A stretch of DNA of 64,000 bases from Frigidibacter sp. ROC022. Lineage in GTDB: Bacteria; Pseudomonadota; Alphaproteobacteria; Rhodobacterales; Rhodobacteraceae. The notes under the pieces were generated by a model. That model saw only the letters and a list, made by a program, of their open reading frames with translations. It searched no databases and was not told the origin of the DNA. The stretch covers positions 806,001 to 870,000 of the forward strand of contig NZ_JANQDU010000003.1 of NCBI RefSeq assembly GCF_024723735.1, given 5' to 3'. Positions 53,469 through 62,624 of this stretch are shown here, in pieces. Every line of letters begins with the position of its first letter. Within the stretch, counting starts at the first letter, position 1. The translations under genes and the position numbers were made by a program.

Positions 53469-54369
53469 GGCCAACCCGGATACCCTGTCGATCGGTCAGG
53501 AAATCAAGCTGGCGCGGCGCCGCCGCAGGCTGACCTTCGCCCGCCGTCTGCTGACCCATCCATCCTTTCTGGTCGGCTTCGTCATCCTGGTTCTGTTCAC
53601 CCTGACGGCGCTTCTGGCCGATGTCCTGGCGCCTTACGGCCCGACCAAGATCAACTACCGCTCGATCCTGGCGCCGCCCTCGGCCGAGTTCTGGTTCGGC
53701 ACCGACGCCTATGGCCGCGACGTGCTGAGCCGGGTCATCTACGGCACCAGGGTCTCGTTGCGGATCGGCGTCTTCGTCGTGGTGATGACCGGTATCCTGG
53801 GCACGCTGCTGGGCACCCTAGCGAGCTATGTCAAATGGCTCGACGGGCTGATCATGCGCTCGCTCGACGGGTTGATGGCCTTTCCCGGGGTGCTGCTGGC
53901 GATTGCGCTGGCCGCGGCGCTCGGCCCGTCGGAGGTCAACGCGATCATCGCCCTGACCGTCACCTTCACCCCGCGTACCGCGCGGATCGTCCGGGCCAGC
54001 GTGATCGTGGTGCAGGGGATGCAGTTCATCGAGGCCGCCCATGCCGTGGGTGCCAGCCATGCGCGGGTCATCTTCCGCTATATCCTGGCCAATGCCCTGT
54101 CGCCGCTGATCGTGCAGCTGACCTTCGTCTTTGCCGTCTCGATCGTGGCCGAGGCGATCCTCAGCTTCCTGGGCGTCGGTCCGCCGCCGCCGGCGCCCTC
54201 GCTGGGCAACATCATCGCCGACGGGCGCAGCAACATCCAGGAAGCCTGGTGGATCGCGGTCTTTCCCGGCCTGATCATCGCGGTGGCGGTCCTGGGGCTG
54301 AACCTGATGGGCGACGGTCTGCGCGACATCCTCGACCCGCGCCACAGCGGCGCCCGCGACAAGACCTGA
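53458..54369 (+). CDS. dppC: Peptide ABC transporter permease, DppC-like (regulon member)
   Basis: A 303-residue permease. The ATG at 53458 gives a cytoplasmic N-terminus with a basic run (LARRRRRL) before the first helix; an earlier in-frame ATG lies inside dppB. Present are WFGTDAYGRDVLSRVIYGTRVSL, the hallmark of DppC, and the EAA loop QFIEAAHAVGASHARVI. Ends 7 bases before the convergent TRAP permease gene, marking the end of the sulfatase island. Confidence 0.94.
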
Positions 54370-54376
54370 CGCGGTC

Positions 54377-55651
54377 CTAGTCCAGCACGAAATCGGGCAG
54401 CATCAGCGAGAGCTGCGGGAAGAACGTCACCGCGACCAGCAGCACAGCCATCAGTGCCAGGAATGGCAATATCCCCCGCATGACCTCGGTGACCGGCGCC
54501 TTGGCGACGCTGGACAGGACAAAGAGGTTCAGCCCGACCGGCGGTGTCAGCATCGCCATCTCGATATTGATCACCACGATGATCGCGTAATGCACCGGGT
54601 CGATCCCGAATTGCTGGAACAGCGGCAGCACCAGCGGGACCGTGATCAGCACGATCGACAGCCCTTCCAGCACCATGCCCAGCAGCAGCATCGACAGGTT
54701 CATCATGATCAGGAACTGCCAGCCCTTCAGGTCGATCTCGTTGACGAACTCGACCAGCCGCGCCGGCATCCGGGTCTCGGTCAGCCAGTGGCCGAAGAGC
54801 TGCGCCGCGACGACGATCATGATGATCGCGGCCGAGCGGCGCATCGCCACGGCCGTGATCGGCACCACTTCGCGCAGGCTGCAGCCCCGGTAGACCAGCA
54901 GGCTGACCAGGATGGCCAGGAAGGCGGCCAGCCCGGCGGCCTCGGCGATCGTCGCATAGCCGCCGTAGATGCCGACAAAGATCACCACCGGGATCAGCAC
55001 AGCCGGGACCGCGTTCCAATTGGCCCTGAGAAACTCGGACAGGCTGGGCGCCTCCAGCCGGGGCAGTTGCTTGCGAGTGCCGTAGATCAGGATATAGGCG
55101 ACGAAGAGCGAGCCCTGCAGCAGGCCCGGCACGATGCCGGCCAGGAACAGCCGCGGGATCGAGGCCTCGGCGATCAGGCCGTAGATCACCAGGATGATCG
55201 AGGGCGGGATCAGGATGCCCAGCGTGCCCGAGGCGCCGACCACGCCAAGCGCGAAGGGCCGGTCATAGCCCCGCGCCAGCATCGCCGGAACCAGGATCGT
55301 CGCCATCGCCAGTGCCGTCGCCACCGATGAGCCCGAGACCGCGGCAAAGACCGTGGTCGCGCCGACGCAGGTCAGCGCCAGTCCGCCGCGCAGCCGGCCG
55401 AGCCAGACCTCGGCCATCTCGATGAGGCTCTTGGCGATGCCGCCGCGTTCCATGAACTGCGCCGCGATGACAAAGAAGGGCACCGCCAGGATCGTCTCGC
55501 CGTTCAGCTTGTCGATGGCGACCTGCGCCACCGAGATGCCGGGCGTGTTCCCGGTCCAGAGCAGCACCAGCGACAGCCCGCCCAGGGCGGCAAAGATCGG
55601 GATGCCGAGAAACAGAAGCGCCAGCAGGCCGGCGAAGACGGCGGCCAGCAT
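54377..55651 (-). CDS. dctM: TRAP transporter large permease (DctM family)
   Basis: A 424-residue membrane protein with about 12-13 helices. Hallmarks are PFFVIAAQFMERGGIA, the GATTVFAAVSGSSVATA region, IPPSIILVIYG and EMAMLTPPVGLNLFV. The ATG at 55651 follows directly the DctQ stop; a longer frame to 55756 reads through dctQ. It forms the ion-coupled (sodium-driven) translocation subunit of the TRAP system with the proteins from 55653 and 56193. Confidence 0.95.
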   Translation of the reverse strand: MLAAVFAGLLALLFLGIPIFAALGGLSLVLLWTGNTPGISVAQVAIDKLNGETILAVPFFVIAAQFMERGGIAKSLIEMAEVWLGRLRGGLALTCVGATTVFAAVSGSSVATALAMATILVPAMLARGYDRPFALGVVGASGTLGILIPPSIILVIYGLIAEASIPRLFLAGIVPGLLQGSLFVAYILIYGTRKQLPRLEAPSLSEFLRANWNAVPAVLIPVVIFVGIYGGYATIAEAAGLAAFLAILVSLLVYRGCSLREVVPITAVAMRRSAAIIMIVVAAQLFGHWLTETRMPARLVEFVNEIDLKGWQFLIMMNLSMLLLGMVLEGLSIVLITVPLVLPLFQQFGIDPVHYAIIVVINIEMAMLTPPVGLNLFVLSSVAKAPVTEVMRGILPFLALMAVLLVAVTFFPQLSLMLPDFVLD

Positions 55652-55652
55652 C

Positions 55653-56135
55653 TCAGACCTCGCCCGCGGTCGCCATCGGGCCGCGGCGTATGAGAGAGAC
55701 CAGCTCCACCACGTAGCGGATGCTGCAGGCGGCCATCGAGACGGGCAGCGCGGCATAGAACCAGGCGGTCGGAATCTGCAGGAAGGAGGGGCCGCGTTCG
55801 TCCCAGGCCAGCGCGAAGGCGACGACCTTGGTGCCGAACCAGGTCAGCGCGATGCAGAAGGCCAGACCGGCGAGGGAGGCCAGGATATTCGCGAAATGGA
55901 CGAATCTCGGTCCGGTCAGCCGCAGGAAGAAATCGGCCCGGATATGCTCGCCATTCGCGACGCAGGCGGCCGAGGAGATCAGCAGCGCCCAGGCGACCAG
56001 ATAGGTCGTGATTTCCTGAATCCAGCCGCCGCTCAACGGTGAGGAGATCAGCCGCAGCACCATGCCGGACAGAAACAGCAGCAGCGCCGCAAGGGCCAGG
56101 ACCGCGCCGAGATAGGCTTCGATGGATTTCCACAT
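55653..56135 (-). CDS. dctQ: TRAP transporter small permease (DctQ family)
   Basis: A 160-residue protein with four predicted helices (about 11-31, 44-62, 83-104, 123-145), matching DctQ length. The loop WIQEITTYLVAWALLISSA with the conserved W-x-x-E is typical. It lies between DctP and DctM in the usual P-Q-M order on the minus strand, separated from dctP by a strong stem-loop. Confidence 0.92.
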   Translation of the reverse strand: MWKSIEAYLGAVLALAALLLFLSGMVLRLISSPLSGGWIQEITTYLVAWALLISSAACVANGEHIRADFFLRLTGPRFVHFANILASLAGLAFCIALTWFGTKVVAFALAWDERGPSFLQIPTAWFYAALPVSMAACSIRYVVELVSLIRRGPMATAGEV

Positions 56136-56163
56136 GGGCGGAACCCTCTGTTCGGATGGAAGA

Positions 56164-56186
56164 GGGGGCGGCGCCGGGCCGCCCCC
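56164..56186 (-). terminator. GC stem-loop between dctP and dctQ
   Basis: A 9-bp perfect stem (GGGGGCGGC at 56164-56172 with 56178-56186) with loop GCCGG, starting 7 bases past the dctP stop on the minus strand. No clear T-run. Fourth instance in this window of a perfect stem right after a binding-protein gene. Confidence 0.6.
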
Positions 56187-56192
56187 CGTGGG

Positions 56193-57200
56193 TCAGTCGC
56201 CCAGAACCGCAGCGGCGCGGGCCACGAAGTCGGGGTCCATGCGGGTGGCCGCGACGATCTCGTCCTGCCGGGCCAGCAGCCGGGCGCGGAAGGCGGCAAG
56301 CTCTTCTTCCGAGGCCTGCACGGCCTGGATCCCGTTGGCGATGCCTTCGGCGCGGGCATCGATCTGGCGCGAGGCGGCCAGCTTGCGCGCGTCGTCCACG
56401 GTGTCGGCCCAGCTGTCGAGCACGATCTGCTGCAACTCCGGCCCCAGCTTGTCCCAGGTCGGCTTGCCCACCATCGGCACGTAGACGAGGAAGTTCTCCT
56501 GCGTGTCGATCGCGTATTTCAGGCCGGACTCCCACAGCTTGGCGCTGCGGATCGTCTCATGCGTGGTGTTCAGCCCGTCGATGCTGTGCTGCGCCAGGGC
56601 GATCGGCACGTCGGCAAAGCTGATCGCCACCGATTCGACGCCCATTTCCTCGTAGCGCACCTTCGAGGCCGGGCTGCCCGGCACCCGTAGCCGCAGACCG
56701 TCAAGCGCTGCCAGCGAGGTCGCCGGAACGTCTGTCGTGAAGATCGAGGTATGGCCAAGGTCGAGATAGGGCCCGAGGACCTTCACCCCCAGTTTCGCTT
56801 CGATCTCGGCATTGAGTTCGGCGCCGACCTCGCCGTCGATCACCGCATGGACCTCGTCGGCCGAGCGGCCATAGAACATCGGCAGGTCGAGCAGCCCGGT
56901 GTCAGGAACCACGCTGCTGAGATAGAGGATGATCGGCACCCCCATCTCGACCCCGCCTTGGGCCAGCGCCTTGGGCACGTCGGGGCCCTTGAACAGCTGC
57001 GAGGAGGGGAACACCTGCACGTCGAGCTTGCCCTCGGTCCGCTCTTTCAGGGTTTTGACGAACTCCTCCAGCGCGATGTTGCGGACGTGGTTCGGCCCGG
57101 TGTTGAGCGTGATCCTGAACGGGATCTCCTCTGCGTGAAGCGCCGGGGCCGCCGCCATCGCCAGGGCCGCAGCTGCGGCCAGAGCACCAAATACCTTCAT
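56193..57200 (-). CDS. dctP: TRAP transporter substrate-binding protein (DctP family)
   Basis: A 335-residue periplasmic protein. The ATG at 57200 follows GGAGGAAG and gives a signal peptide of about 23 residues ending ALHA. Family features include FPSSQLFKGPDVPKALAQGGVEMG and the region LRLRVPGSPASKVRYEEMG with the ligand-carboxylate-binding Arg typical of DctP proteins. So a carboxylate is the likely ligand. Divergent from the CitE-MaoC-CoA-transferase genes, which suggests the imported acid is their substrate. Confidence 0.94.
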   Translation of the reverse strand: MKVFGALAAAAALAMAAAPALHAEEIPFRITLNTGPNHVRNIALEEFVKTLKERTEGKLDVQVFPSSQLFKGPDVPKALAQGGVEMGVPIILYLSSVVPDTGLLDLPMFYGRSADEVHAVIDGEVGAELNAEIEAKLGVKVLGPYLDLGHTSIFTTDVPATSLAALDGLRLRVPGSPASKVRYEEMGVESVAISFADVPIALAQHSIDGLNTTHETIRSAKLWESGLKYAIDTQENFLVYVPMVGKPTWDKLGPELQQIVLDSWADTVDDARKLAASRQIDARAEGIANGIQAVQASEEELAAFRARLLARQDEIVAATRMDPDFVARAAAVLGD

Positions 57201-57273
57201 CTCTTCCTCCCTTGAGTTTTCGGTCCTTGAAGTCTCGCGTTTCGGGGTGGGCCGGATCGACCGGCTCTTGACA

Positions 57274-57320
57274 ACGGACAATAAGACGGAAAATTTATAC
57301 GGACAACCAAATAAATTGGT
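57274..57320. promoter_or_regulatory. AT-rich divergent control region with direct repeat and dyad
   Basis: The gap between dctP and the lyase gene has an ACGGACAA direct repeat (57274-57281 and 57299-57306) and a perfect dyad ACCAA-ATAAA-TTGGT (57306-57320). TTGACA is at 57268-57273, TTTATAC at 57294-57300, but the spacing is not ideal. Likely operator for the GntR/UTRA protein encoded at the end of the rightward operon; inferred. Confidence 0.45.
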
Positions 57321-57332
57321 GGAGACCAACAG

Positions 57333-58172
57333 GTGCCGGCCAGAAGCCTTCTGTTTACCCCAGCAACGCGGCTGGACCGTCTTGCCAGGGCGATGGCGGC
57401 CGGGCCGGACTGGGTGGCGCTCGATCTCGAAGACGGTGTCGGCCCGGGCGACAAGGCTTCGGCCCGCGAGGCGCTCTCGGTCTTTGCCCGTGACGAGCTG
57501 AGGCCCCGGGCAGACCGGGTCGCGGTGCGGATCAACGCGCTGTCCACGGCCGAGGGCATCCGTGACATGGCCGCGATGCTGGACTGGCCGATCTGGCCGG
57601 GGATGCTGATCCTGCCCAAGGTCTCGGCGCCTTCCGAGGTGGCGCAGGTGCTGGCGCTGGCGGCTGATTGCGGGCAGGCGCCGGTGATCATGGCGGTGCT
57701 GGAGACCGCGGAAGGGATCGCCAATGCCGAGCCGATCGCCCGCGCCCTGCCCGGGAGCGGCGTGCTGGCCTATGGTTCGGCCGACCACATGGCCGAGACC
57801 GGCGGCGAGATGTCGGCGCCCTCGCTGGCCTGGGCGCGTGGCCGGATCGTCAACGCGGCGGCTCTGGCGGGCATCCCGGCGATCGATGGGGTCTGGCTGG
57901 ACTATCGCGATGCGGAAGGGCTGACGGCCGAGGCGCAGCTTGCCAAGTCCATGGGATTTGCCGGTAAGATCGCCATCCATCCCGACCAGATCGCCCCGAT
58001 CAACTCGGTATTCTCTCCGACCGGGGCCGAGGTGGAATCGGCGCGGGCGCTGCTGGCGGCATCCGAGGCGGCCGGGGGCGGGGCGTTCTCTCACAATGGA
58101 AAGATGGTGGACGCGCCGGTTCTGGCCCGCGCCCGCCGGATCGTCGAGACATGCAACAGGAGCAAGACATGA
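57333..58172 (+). CDS. CitE/HpcH-type CoA-ester lyase
   Basis: A 279-residue HpcH/HpaI aldolase family protein of the CitE type, opening RSLLFTPATRLDRLARA and containing DLEDGV (residues near 31-36), VRINALST, and the metal-ligand Glu in VLETAEGIANAEPIA. Start is GTG with GGTGGAG 8 bases upstream. Members cleave malyl-CoA, citramalyl-CoA or beta-methylmalyl-CoA; with the neighbouring hydratase and CoA-transferase, citramalyl-CoA lyase activity giving acetyl-CoA and pyruvate is a good candidate. ATGA overlap with the MaoC gene. Confidence 0.9.
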   Translation: MPARSLLFTPATRLDRLARAMAAGPDWVALDLEDGVGPGDKASAREALSVFARDELRPRADRVAVRINALSTAEGIRDMAAMLDWPIWPGMLILPKVSAPSEVAQVLALAADCGQAPVIMAVLETAEGIANAEPIARALPGSGVLAYGSADHMAETGGEMSAPSLAWARGRIVNAAALAGIPAIDGVWLDYRDAEGLTAEAQLAKSMGFAGKIAIHPDQIAPINSVFSPTGAEVESARALLAASEAAGGGAFSHNGKMVDAPVLARARRIVETCNRSKT

Positions 58173-58705
58173 CCCGTCACCTCAACGGAATGACACATGT
58201 GGAAGGGCAGAGGTTCCGCGAGGATCCGGGGCTGAACTACGAGGATTTCGAAGTCGGCGACATCTACGAACACTGGCCCGGCCGGACGGTGACCGAGACC
58301 GACAACATCTGGTTCACCAACCTGACGATGAATACCCATCCGCTGCATTTCGACCTGAACTATGCGGCGCAGTCCGAATTCGGCAAACCCCTGGTCAATT
58401 CCACCTTCACGGTTGCCCTGGTGGCGGGAATGGCGGTGTCCGCATCCAGCCAGAAGGCGATTGCCAACCTGGGTTGGGAAGAGATCAAGCTGCCGGCGCC
58501 GGTCTTTGTCGGCGACACGCTCTATGCCGAGACCGAGGTTCTGGGAAAGCGCGATTCCAAGTCCCGTCCCGGCGCCGGGATCGTGCGGGTCCGGCATTCG
58601 GGCAAGAACCAGGACGGGGTCTATGTGCTGCACATGATCCGGTCCTTCCTCTCGACCCGCGCCGGGCATTCGGTCGTCGATATCGTGCGCGGCGGGTTGG
58701 GCTGA
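58169..58705 (+). CDS. MaoC-family hydratase
   Basis: A 178-residue hot-dog-fold hydratase. The start at 58169 overlaps the lyase stop as ATGA and follows AGGAG; an ATG 18 bases earlier is less well placed. The hydratase motif is seen as Asp/His in MNTHPLHFDLNYA (near 57-69), after the strand GRTVTETDNIWFTNLT. The protein resembles mesaconyl-CoA/itaconyl-CoA hydratase-type MaoC proteins. It would add water to an unsaturated dicarboxyl-CoA to supply the CitE lyase. One base separates it from the CoA-transferase gene. Confidence 0.9.
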   Translation: MTRHLNGMTHVEGQRFREDPGLNYEDFEVGDIYEHWPGRTVTETDNIWFTNLTMNTHPLHFDLNYAAQSEFGKPLVNSTFTVALVAGMAVSASSQKAIANLGWEEIKLPAPVFVGDTLYAETEVLGKRDSKSRPGAGIVRVRHSGKNQDGVYVLHMIRSFLSTRAGHSVVDIVRGGLG

Positions 58706-58706
58706 G

Positions 58707-59906
58707 ATGGCGCCGCCGCTGTCAGGACTGCGGGTGCTCGCGGTCGAGCAATACGGGGCCGGTCCGTTCGGCACCCAGCATCTGGCCGATCTCGGTGCCG
58801 AGGTCATCAAGATCGAGAACCGGGCCACCGGCGGCGACTATGCCCGCAGTCTCGGCCCGTTCTTCGTCGAAGGCGCCGAGGCCGACGAGGGCAGCCTGTT
58901 CTTCCAGTCGATCAACCGCAACAAGAAGAGCCTGACACTCGACCTGGGCAACCGCGAGGCGCAGGCGGTGCTGCACCGGCTGGTGGCCACGGCCGATGCG
59001 GTGGCCGACAACCTGCGCGGCGACGTGCCGGAACGGCTGGGCCTGACCTATGCGCAGTTGAAAGAGGCCAACCCGGCCATCGTCTGCGCCCATTGCTCGG
59101 CCTACGGGAGGACGGGGGAACGTGCCGACTGGCCCGGCTATGATTTCCTGATGCAGGCCGAAGCCGGCTATTTCCACATGTCGGGAGAACCGGATACCCC
59201 GCCGACCCGCATGGGCCTGTCGATCGTCGATTTCATGGCCGGGAATTCGATGGCCCTGGGCCTTGTCTCGGCAGTGCTGGCGGCGCGCGAGAGCGGGATC
59301 GGCCGGGATGTCGATGTCAATCTCTACGATACCGCGCTGTTCAACCTCAGCTACCTGGCCACATGGACGCTGAACAGCCTGTATGATCCGGCCCGCGTGT
59401 CGCGCTCGGCCCATGCCACTGTCGTGCCCTGCCAGCTGTTCCGGACCGGCGACGGCTGGATCTACATCATGTGCAACAAGGAAAAGTTCTGGACCGCGCT
59501 CTGCAAGGCCATCGACCGGCCCGAACTGGCCGCCGATCCGGCCTATGCGACCTTTGCCGACCGCGCCGGGCGGCGCGAGGAACTGACCCGGATACTGGAC
59601 AGCGCCCTTCAGGCCCGCACCACCGCGGACTGGCTGCAACGCCTGCAGGGCGTGGTTCCTGTCGCCCCGGTCCGCACCCCGCGCGAGGCGTTGATGGACC
59701 CGGCCCTGCGCGAGACGGGGCGGGTCGAGACGCTGGAGCTTCCCGGCGGCGCGGCCTTCGACGTGCTTGCCTCACCATTGGATGCAGGCGATAAACCCCC
59801 ATCCAGGCCCTGTCCTCCCATGGGAACGAACACCGATGAAATTCTCGACTCCGCCGGTTTTTCCGAAGCCGAGATCCGCGACCTGCACCGGCGCGGCATA
59901 GTCTGA
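58707..59906 (+). CDS. Family III (CaiB/BaiF) CoA-transferase
   Basis: A 399-residue CoA-transferase with the opening GLRVLAVEQYGAGPFGTQHLADLGAEVIKIE pattern split in usual blocks, the DLGNREAQAVL region, and the catalytic Asp in GYDFLMQAEAGYFHM (near 149-163). It transfers CoA, probably from succinyl-CoA, to the imported acid, so that hydration and cleavage can follow. Together with the two preceding genes it forms an activation-hydration-lyase set. Confidence 0.93.
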   Translation: MAPPLSGLRVLAVEQYGAGPFGTQHLADLGAEVIKIENRATGGDYARSLGPFFVEGAEADEGSLFFQSINRNKKSLTLDLGNREAQAVLHRLVATADAVADNLRGDVPERLGLTYAQLKEANPAIVCAHCSAYGRTGERADWPGYDFLMQAEAGYFHMSGEPDTPPTRMGLSIVDFMAGNSMALGLVSAVLAARESGIGRDVDVNLYDTALFNLSYLATWTLNSLYDPARVSRSAHATVVPCQLFRTGDGWIYIMCNKEKFWTALCKAIDRPELAADPAYATFADRAGRREELTRILDSALQARTTADWLQRLQGVVPVAPVRTPREALMDPALRETGRVETLELPGGAAFDVLASPLDAGDKPPSRPCPPMGTNTDEILDSAGFSEAEIRDLHRRGIV

Positions 59907-59910
59907 CGGG

Positions 59911-60645
59911 ATGCCCGGCAAGCCTTCCAAATACCGGTTGATCGCCGATCACCTGATGGAGGAAATCCGCAAGGGCCGTCATCCGGTCGGCGGTCTGCTG
60001 CCAACCGAGTCCGAATTGATGCAGGCCTATGGTGTCAGCCGCCACACGGTGCGCATGGCGGTCCAGGAACTGCGCAGCCGCGGCGCGGTCGCCTCGCGGC
60101 AGGGGCAGGGCTCGACGGTGGTCTCGACAAGCGGGCACGGGCGGCTGACCGAGACCATCAGTTCGATCGAAGACCTCGTCGCCTTCGGCCAGGACACCCG
60201 GCGCGAATTCCTGTCGAGCCGGATCGTCACGGTGGATGAGGCGCTGGCGGCCCGGCTGGGCTGCCGGATCGGGCGCCGCCTTGTCGAGGTGCTGATGCTG
60301 CGCAAGGCCGCCGATACCGGTGACCGGCCGGTGGCGCTGGTGACCCTGTGGCTGGATATCGTGCTGGAACCGGCGGTCGAGGACCTCGGCCAGGTCCAGA
60401 AATCCGCGGCCGAGGTCATCGAGAACCGCTTCGGCTTGAAGGTGGAAACGGTGGCGCAGACCATCGAGGCGGCGCTGCTGACCGCCGATCAGGCCCGGGA
60501 TCTGGGCGCCGAACCGGGCGACCCGGCGCTGGTCGTGCGCCGCGACTATGCGACCGCACCGGACGCCGATCCGTTCCTGATCGCCCATTCCATCTGCCGC
60601 GCGGATGCCTTCAAGGTCCAGTCGCGCTTCAGCTATCAGGCCTGA
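59911..60645 (+). CDS. GntR-family regulator with UTRA domain (HutC subfamily)
   Basis: A 244-residue regulator: an N-terminal winged helix (YRLIADHLMEEIRKGRHPVG, then LPTESELMQAYGVSRHTVRMAVQEL) and a C-terminal UTRA effector domain of the chorismate-lyase fold, ending RADAFKVQSRFSY. It is the last gene of the lyase-hydratase-CoA-transferase unit, 4 bases after the CoA-transferase stop, and probably represses this unit and the divergent TRAP genes until the acid or its CoA ester is present. Confidence 0.93.
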   Translation: MPGKPSKYRLIADHLMEEIRKGRHPVGGLLPTESELMQAYGVSRHTVRMAVQELRSRGAVASRQGQGSTVVSTSGHGRLTETISSIEDLVAFGQDTRREFLSSRIVTVDEALAARLGCRIGRRLVEVLMLRKAADTGDRPVALVTLWLDIVLEPAVEDLGQVQKSAAEVIENRFGLKVETVAQTIEAALLTADQARDLGAEPGDPALVVRRDYATAPDADPFLIAHSICRADAFKVQSRFSYQA

Positions 60646-60660
60646 GACATCGGCCCGCGC

Positions 60661-61647
60661 TCAGACGCTGCGCGGCCCGCGCCCATAGGCCAGGAGCATT
60701 GCCAGGATCACCACCCCGTAGATCATCTGCCGGCCTGCTTCGGGCATCTGCATCACCGAGAGGATCGATTGCAGAAGCGTGATCAGGATCACCCCGGCGA
60801 CGGTGCCCAGATAGGACCCCTTGCCGCCGAGGATCGAGGTGCCGCCCAGCACCACCGACGCGATGGCCGGCAGCAGATAGGCATTGCCCATCGACTGCGC
60901 CGCCTTCGACGCATAGCCGGCCAGCAGGACGCCGGCGAAGGCCGACAGCGCCCCGGCCAGGACAAAGGCCAGCAGCACCACGCGGCGGGTGCCGATGCCC
61001 GAAAGATAGACGGCCCGTTCGTTGTTTCCGATGCCGTAGAGCGTGCGCCCGAAGGCGGTCCTGCCCAGCAGGAACGAGATTGCCACCGCGACCAGCGCCC
61101 AGACCAGGATGGCATTGGGAACCCCCGGGATCAGCACTCCGGTCGCCAGCCAGCGCATCGCGTCCGAGGCCGAATCCTGCGGCGAGAAGCCGCCCGAATA
61201 GACCACCATCAACCCCTGCGCGACGACATTGGTGGACAGCGTGACGATCATCGCCGGTATCCGGAGATAGGCGACCCCGATCCCGTTGAACAGGCCGAAC
61301 AGCGCGCCTGTCAGGATGCCGGCGGGCACGGCCAGCGCGGTGCCGACTGGGCCGAACCCGGTCGCGGCGCAGGCCATCATTGCTCCCGCGGTCAGAACCC
61401 AGGGGATCGACAGGTCGATATGCCCCAGCAGGATGACCAGCATCACCCCGGAAGCGGCGATGCCCAGAAAGGCCGCGACCTTCATCTGCTGGATCAGATA
61501 GGTCGCGGTCAGGAAGTTCGACGAATAGAAGCTGCCGATCAGCAGCAGCACGATGATGCAGGCAAAGGCGGTGGCCACTGCCGGATCGAAGCGACGTTTG
61601 AAGGCTTCGACGAACCCCGGGCGGTCCTGCTGTTGAAAGTCGCTCAT
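60661..61647 (-). CDS. Ribose-type ABC permease (RbsC family), copy 1
   Basis: A 328-residue permease with about nine helices. The ATG at 61647 overlaps the upstream permease stop as ATGA; longer frames read through that gene. Family marks are GIAASGVMLVILLGHIDLSIPWVLT and the GNNERAVYLSGI loop with the EAA-like contact. With the next gene it forms a heterodimeric sugar pore. No binding-protein gene is inside the window; it could lie beyond the right edge. Confidence 0.92.
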   Translation of the reverse strand: MSDFQQQDRPGFVEAFKRRFDPAVATAFACIIVLLLIGSFYSSNFLTATYLIQQMKVAAFLGIAASGVMLVILLGHIDLSIPWVLTAGAMMACAATGFGPVGTALAVPAGILTGALFGLFNGIGVAYLRIPAMIVTLSTNVVAQGLMVVYSGGFSPQDSASDAMRWLATGVLIPGVPNAILVWALVAVAISFLLGRTAFGRTLYGIGNNERAVYLSGIGTRRVVLLAFVLAGALSAFAGVLLAGYASKAAQSMGNAYLLPAIASVVLGGTSILGGKGSYLGTVAGVILITLLQSILSVMQMPEAGRQMIYGVVILAMLLAYGRGPRSV

Positions 61648-62624
61648 TCGAACCAGTCCAATCGGTTGCGGACACGAAGCAGGGCGATGGCTCCGATCGA
61701 GATCGCCAGCACCAGGAAGACGCCCTGCAGCAGCGGCTGCCAGAGCGCATCGACATCGAAGACGAACAGCATGTCGCCGATGGTGCGCGCGGTGAAGGCG
61801 CCGAACACCGCCCCGACGGCACTGCCGCGCCCGCCATAGAGCGACACCCCGCCCAGGACCACCGCCGCGATCGACCACAACGTGTAGCCGTCACCGCTCG
61901 CATAGGCCGCCTCGCCGGTATAGGTGTAGAAGGTCAGGAACAGCCCGCCGAGTGAGCCGAACAGCCCGGCCAGCACATAGGCTGCGAACTTGCAGCGGTG
62001 GATCGGCACACCGGACATGTATGCGGCGACTTCGGACGATCCGGCGGCAAAGGCGCCACGGCCCAGAGGTGAACCGCGAAACGGCACCCAGAGAACAAGC
62101 AGCGCCCCGGCCAGCAGGATCAGACTCGTCGGCACCACACCGAATATCTGGCCGGTCATGGCGTCGGCCAGGTCCTCGTTCACGCTGCCGCCCGGATAGG
62201 GCCGCAGGATCAACGCCAGGCCAAAGAAGATCGCCCCGGTGGCGATCGTGGTGATGATCGGCTGCAGGCGGCCATAGATCACGATGGCGCCGTTCAGTGC
62301 CCCGCATAGGATGCCCGAGCCCAGGACGCCCAGCACCCCCAGACCGGTCTGCATCGGCGTGCCGACGACGATCCAGGAGGCAATGCAATTGGTCAGGACC
62401 AGCACCATCCCGACCGACAGGTCGATCCCGCCGGTGATGACCACAAGTGCCTGCGCCACCACGACAAAGGCCAGAAGCACGCCCTTGTTCGCCGCGGTCT
62501 GCGCGACATTGGCGGTAAGGCCGACGGGATGGTTTGCGATATAGATCACGAACATCGCCAGAAAGACCGCGATGGCAATCAGGGTGCCGCGGCGCTCGGC
62601 GATCCAGTAACGCGATTCGTTCAT
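61644..62624 (-). CDS. Ribose-type ABC permease (RbsC family), copy 2
   Basis: A 326-residue permease with GVLLAFVVVAQALVVITGGIDLSVGMV, the family hallmark, the loop GSSEVAAYMSGV, and the C-terminal LGGVSLYGGRGSAVGAVFGA pattern. It overlaps the ATPase gene upstream by 4 bases and copy 1 downstream by 4, so the three genes are translated as a coupled set. Two different permeases rather than a homodimer is usual for the YtfT/YjfF-like branch of this family. Confidence 0.92.
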   Translation of the reverse strand: MNESRYWIAERRGTLIAIAVFLAMFVIYIANHPVGLTANVAQTAANKGVLLAFVVVAQALVVITGGIDLSVGMVLVLTNCIASWIVVGTPMQTGLGVLGVLGSGILCGALNGAIVIYGRLQPIITTIATGAIFFGLALILRPYPGGSVNEDLADAMTGQIFGVVPTSLILLAGALLVLWVPFRGSPLGRGAFAAGSSEVAAYMSGVPIHRCKFAAYVLAGLFGSLGGLFLTFYTYTGEAAYASGDGYTLWSIAAVVLGGVSLYGGRGSAVGAVFGAFTARTIGDMLFVFDVDALWQPLLQGVFLVLAISIGAIALLRVRNRLDWFE

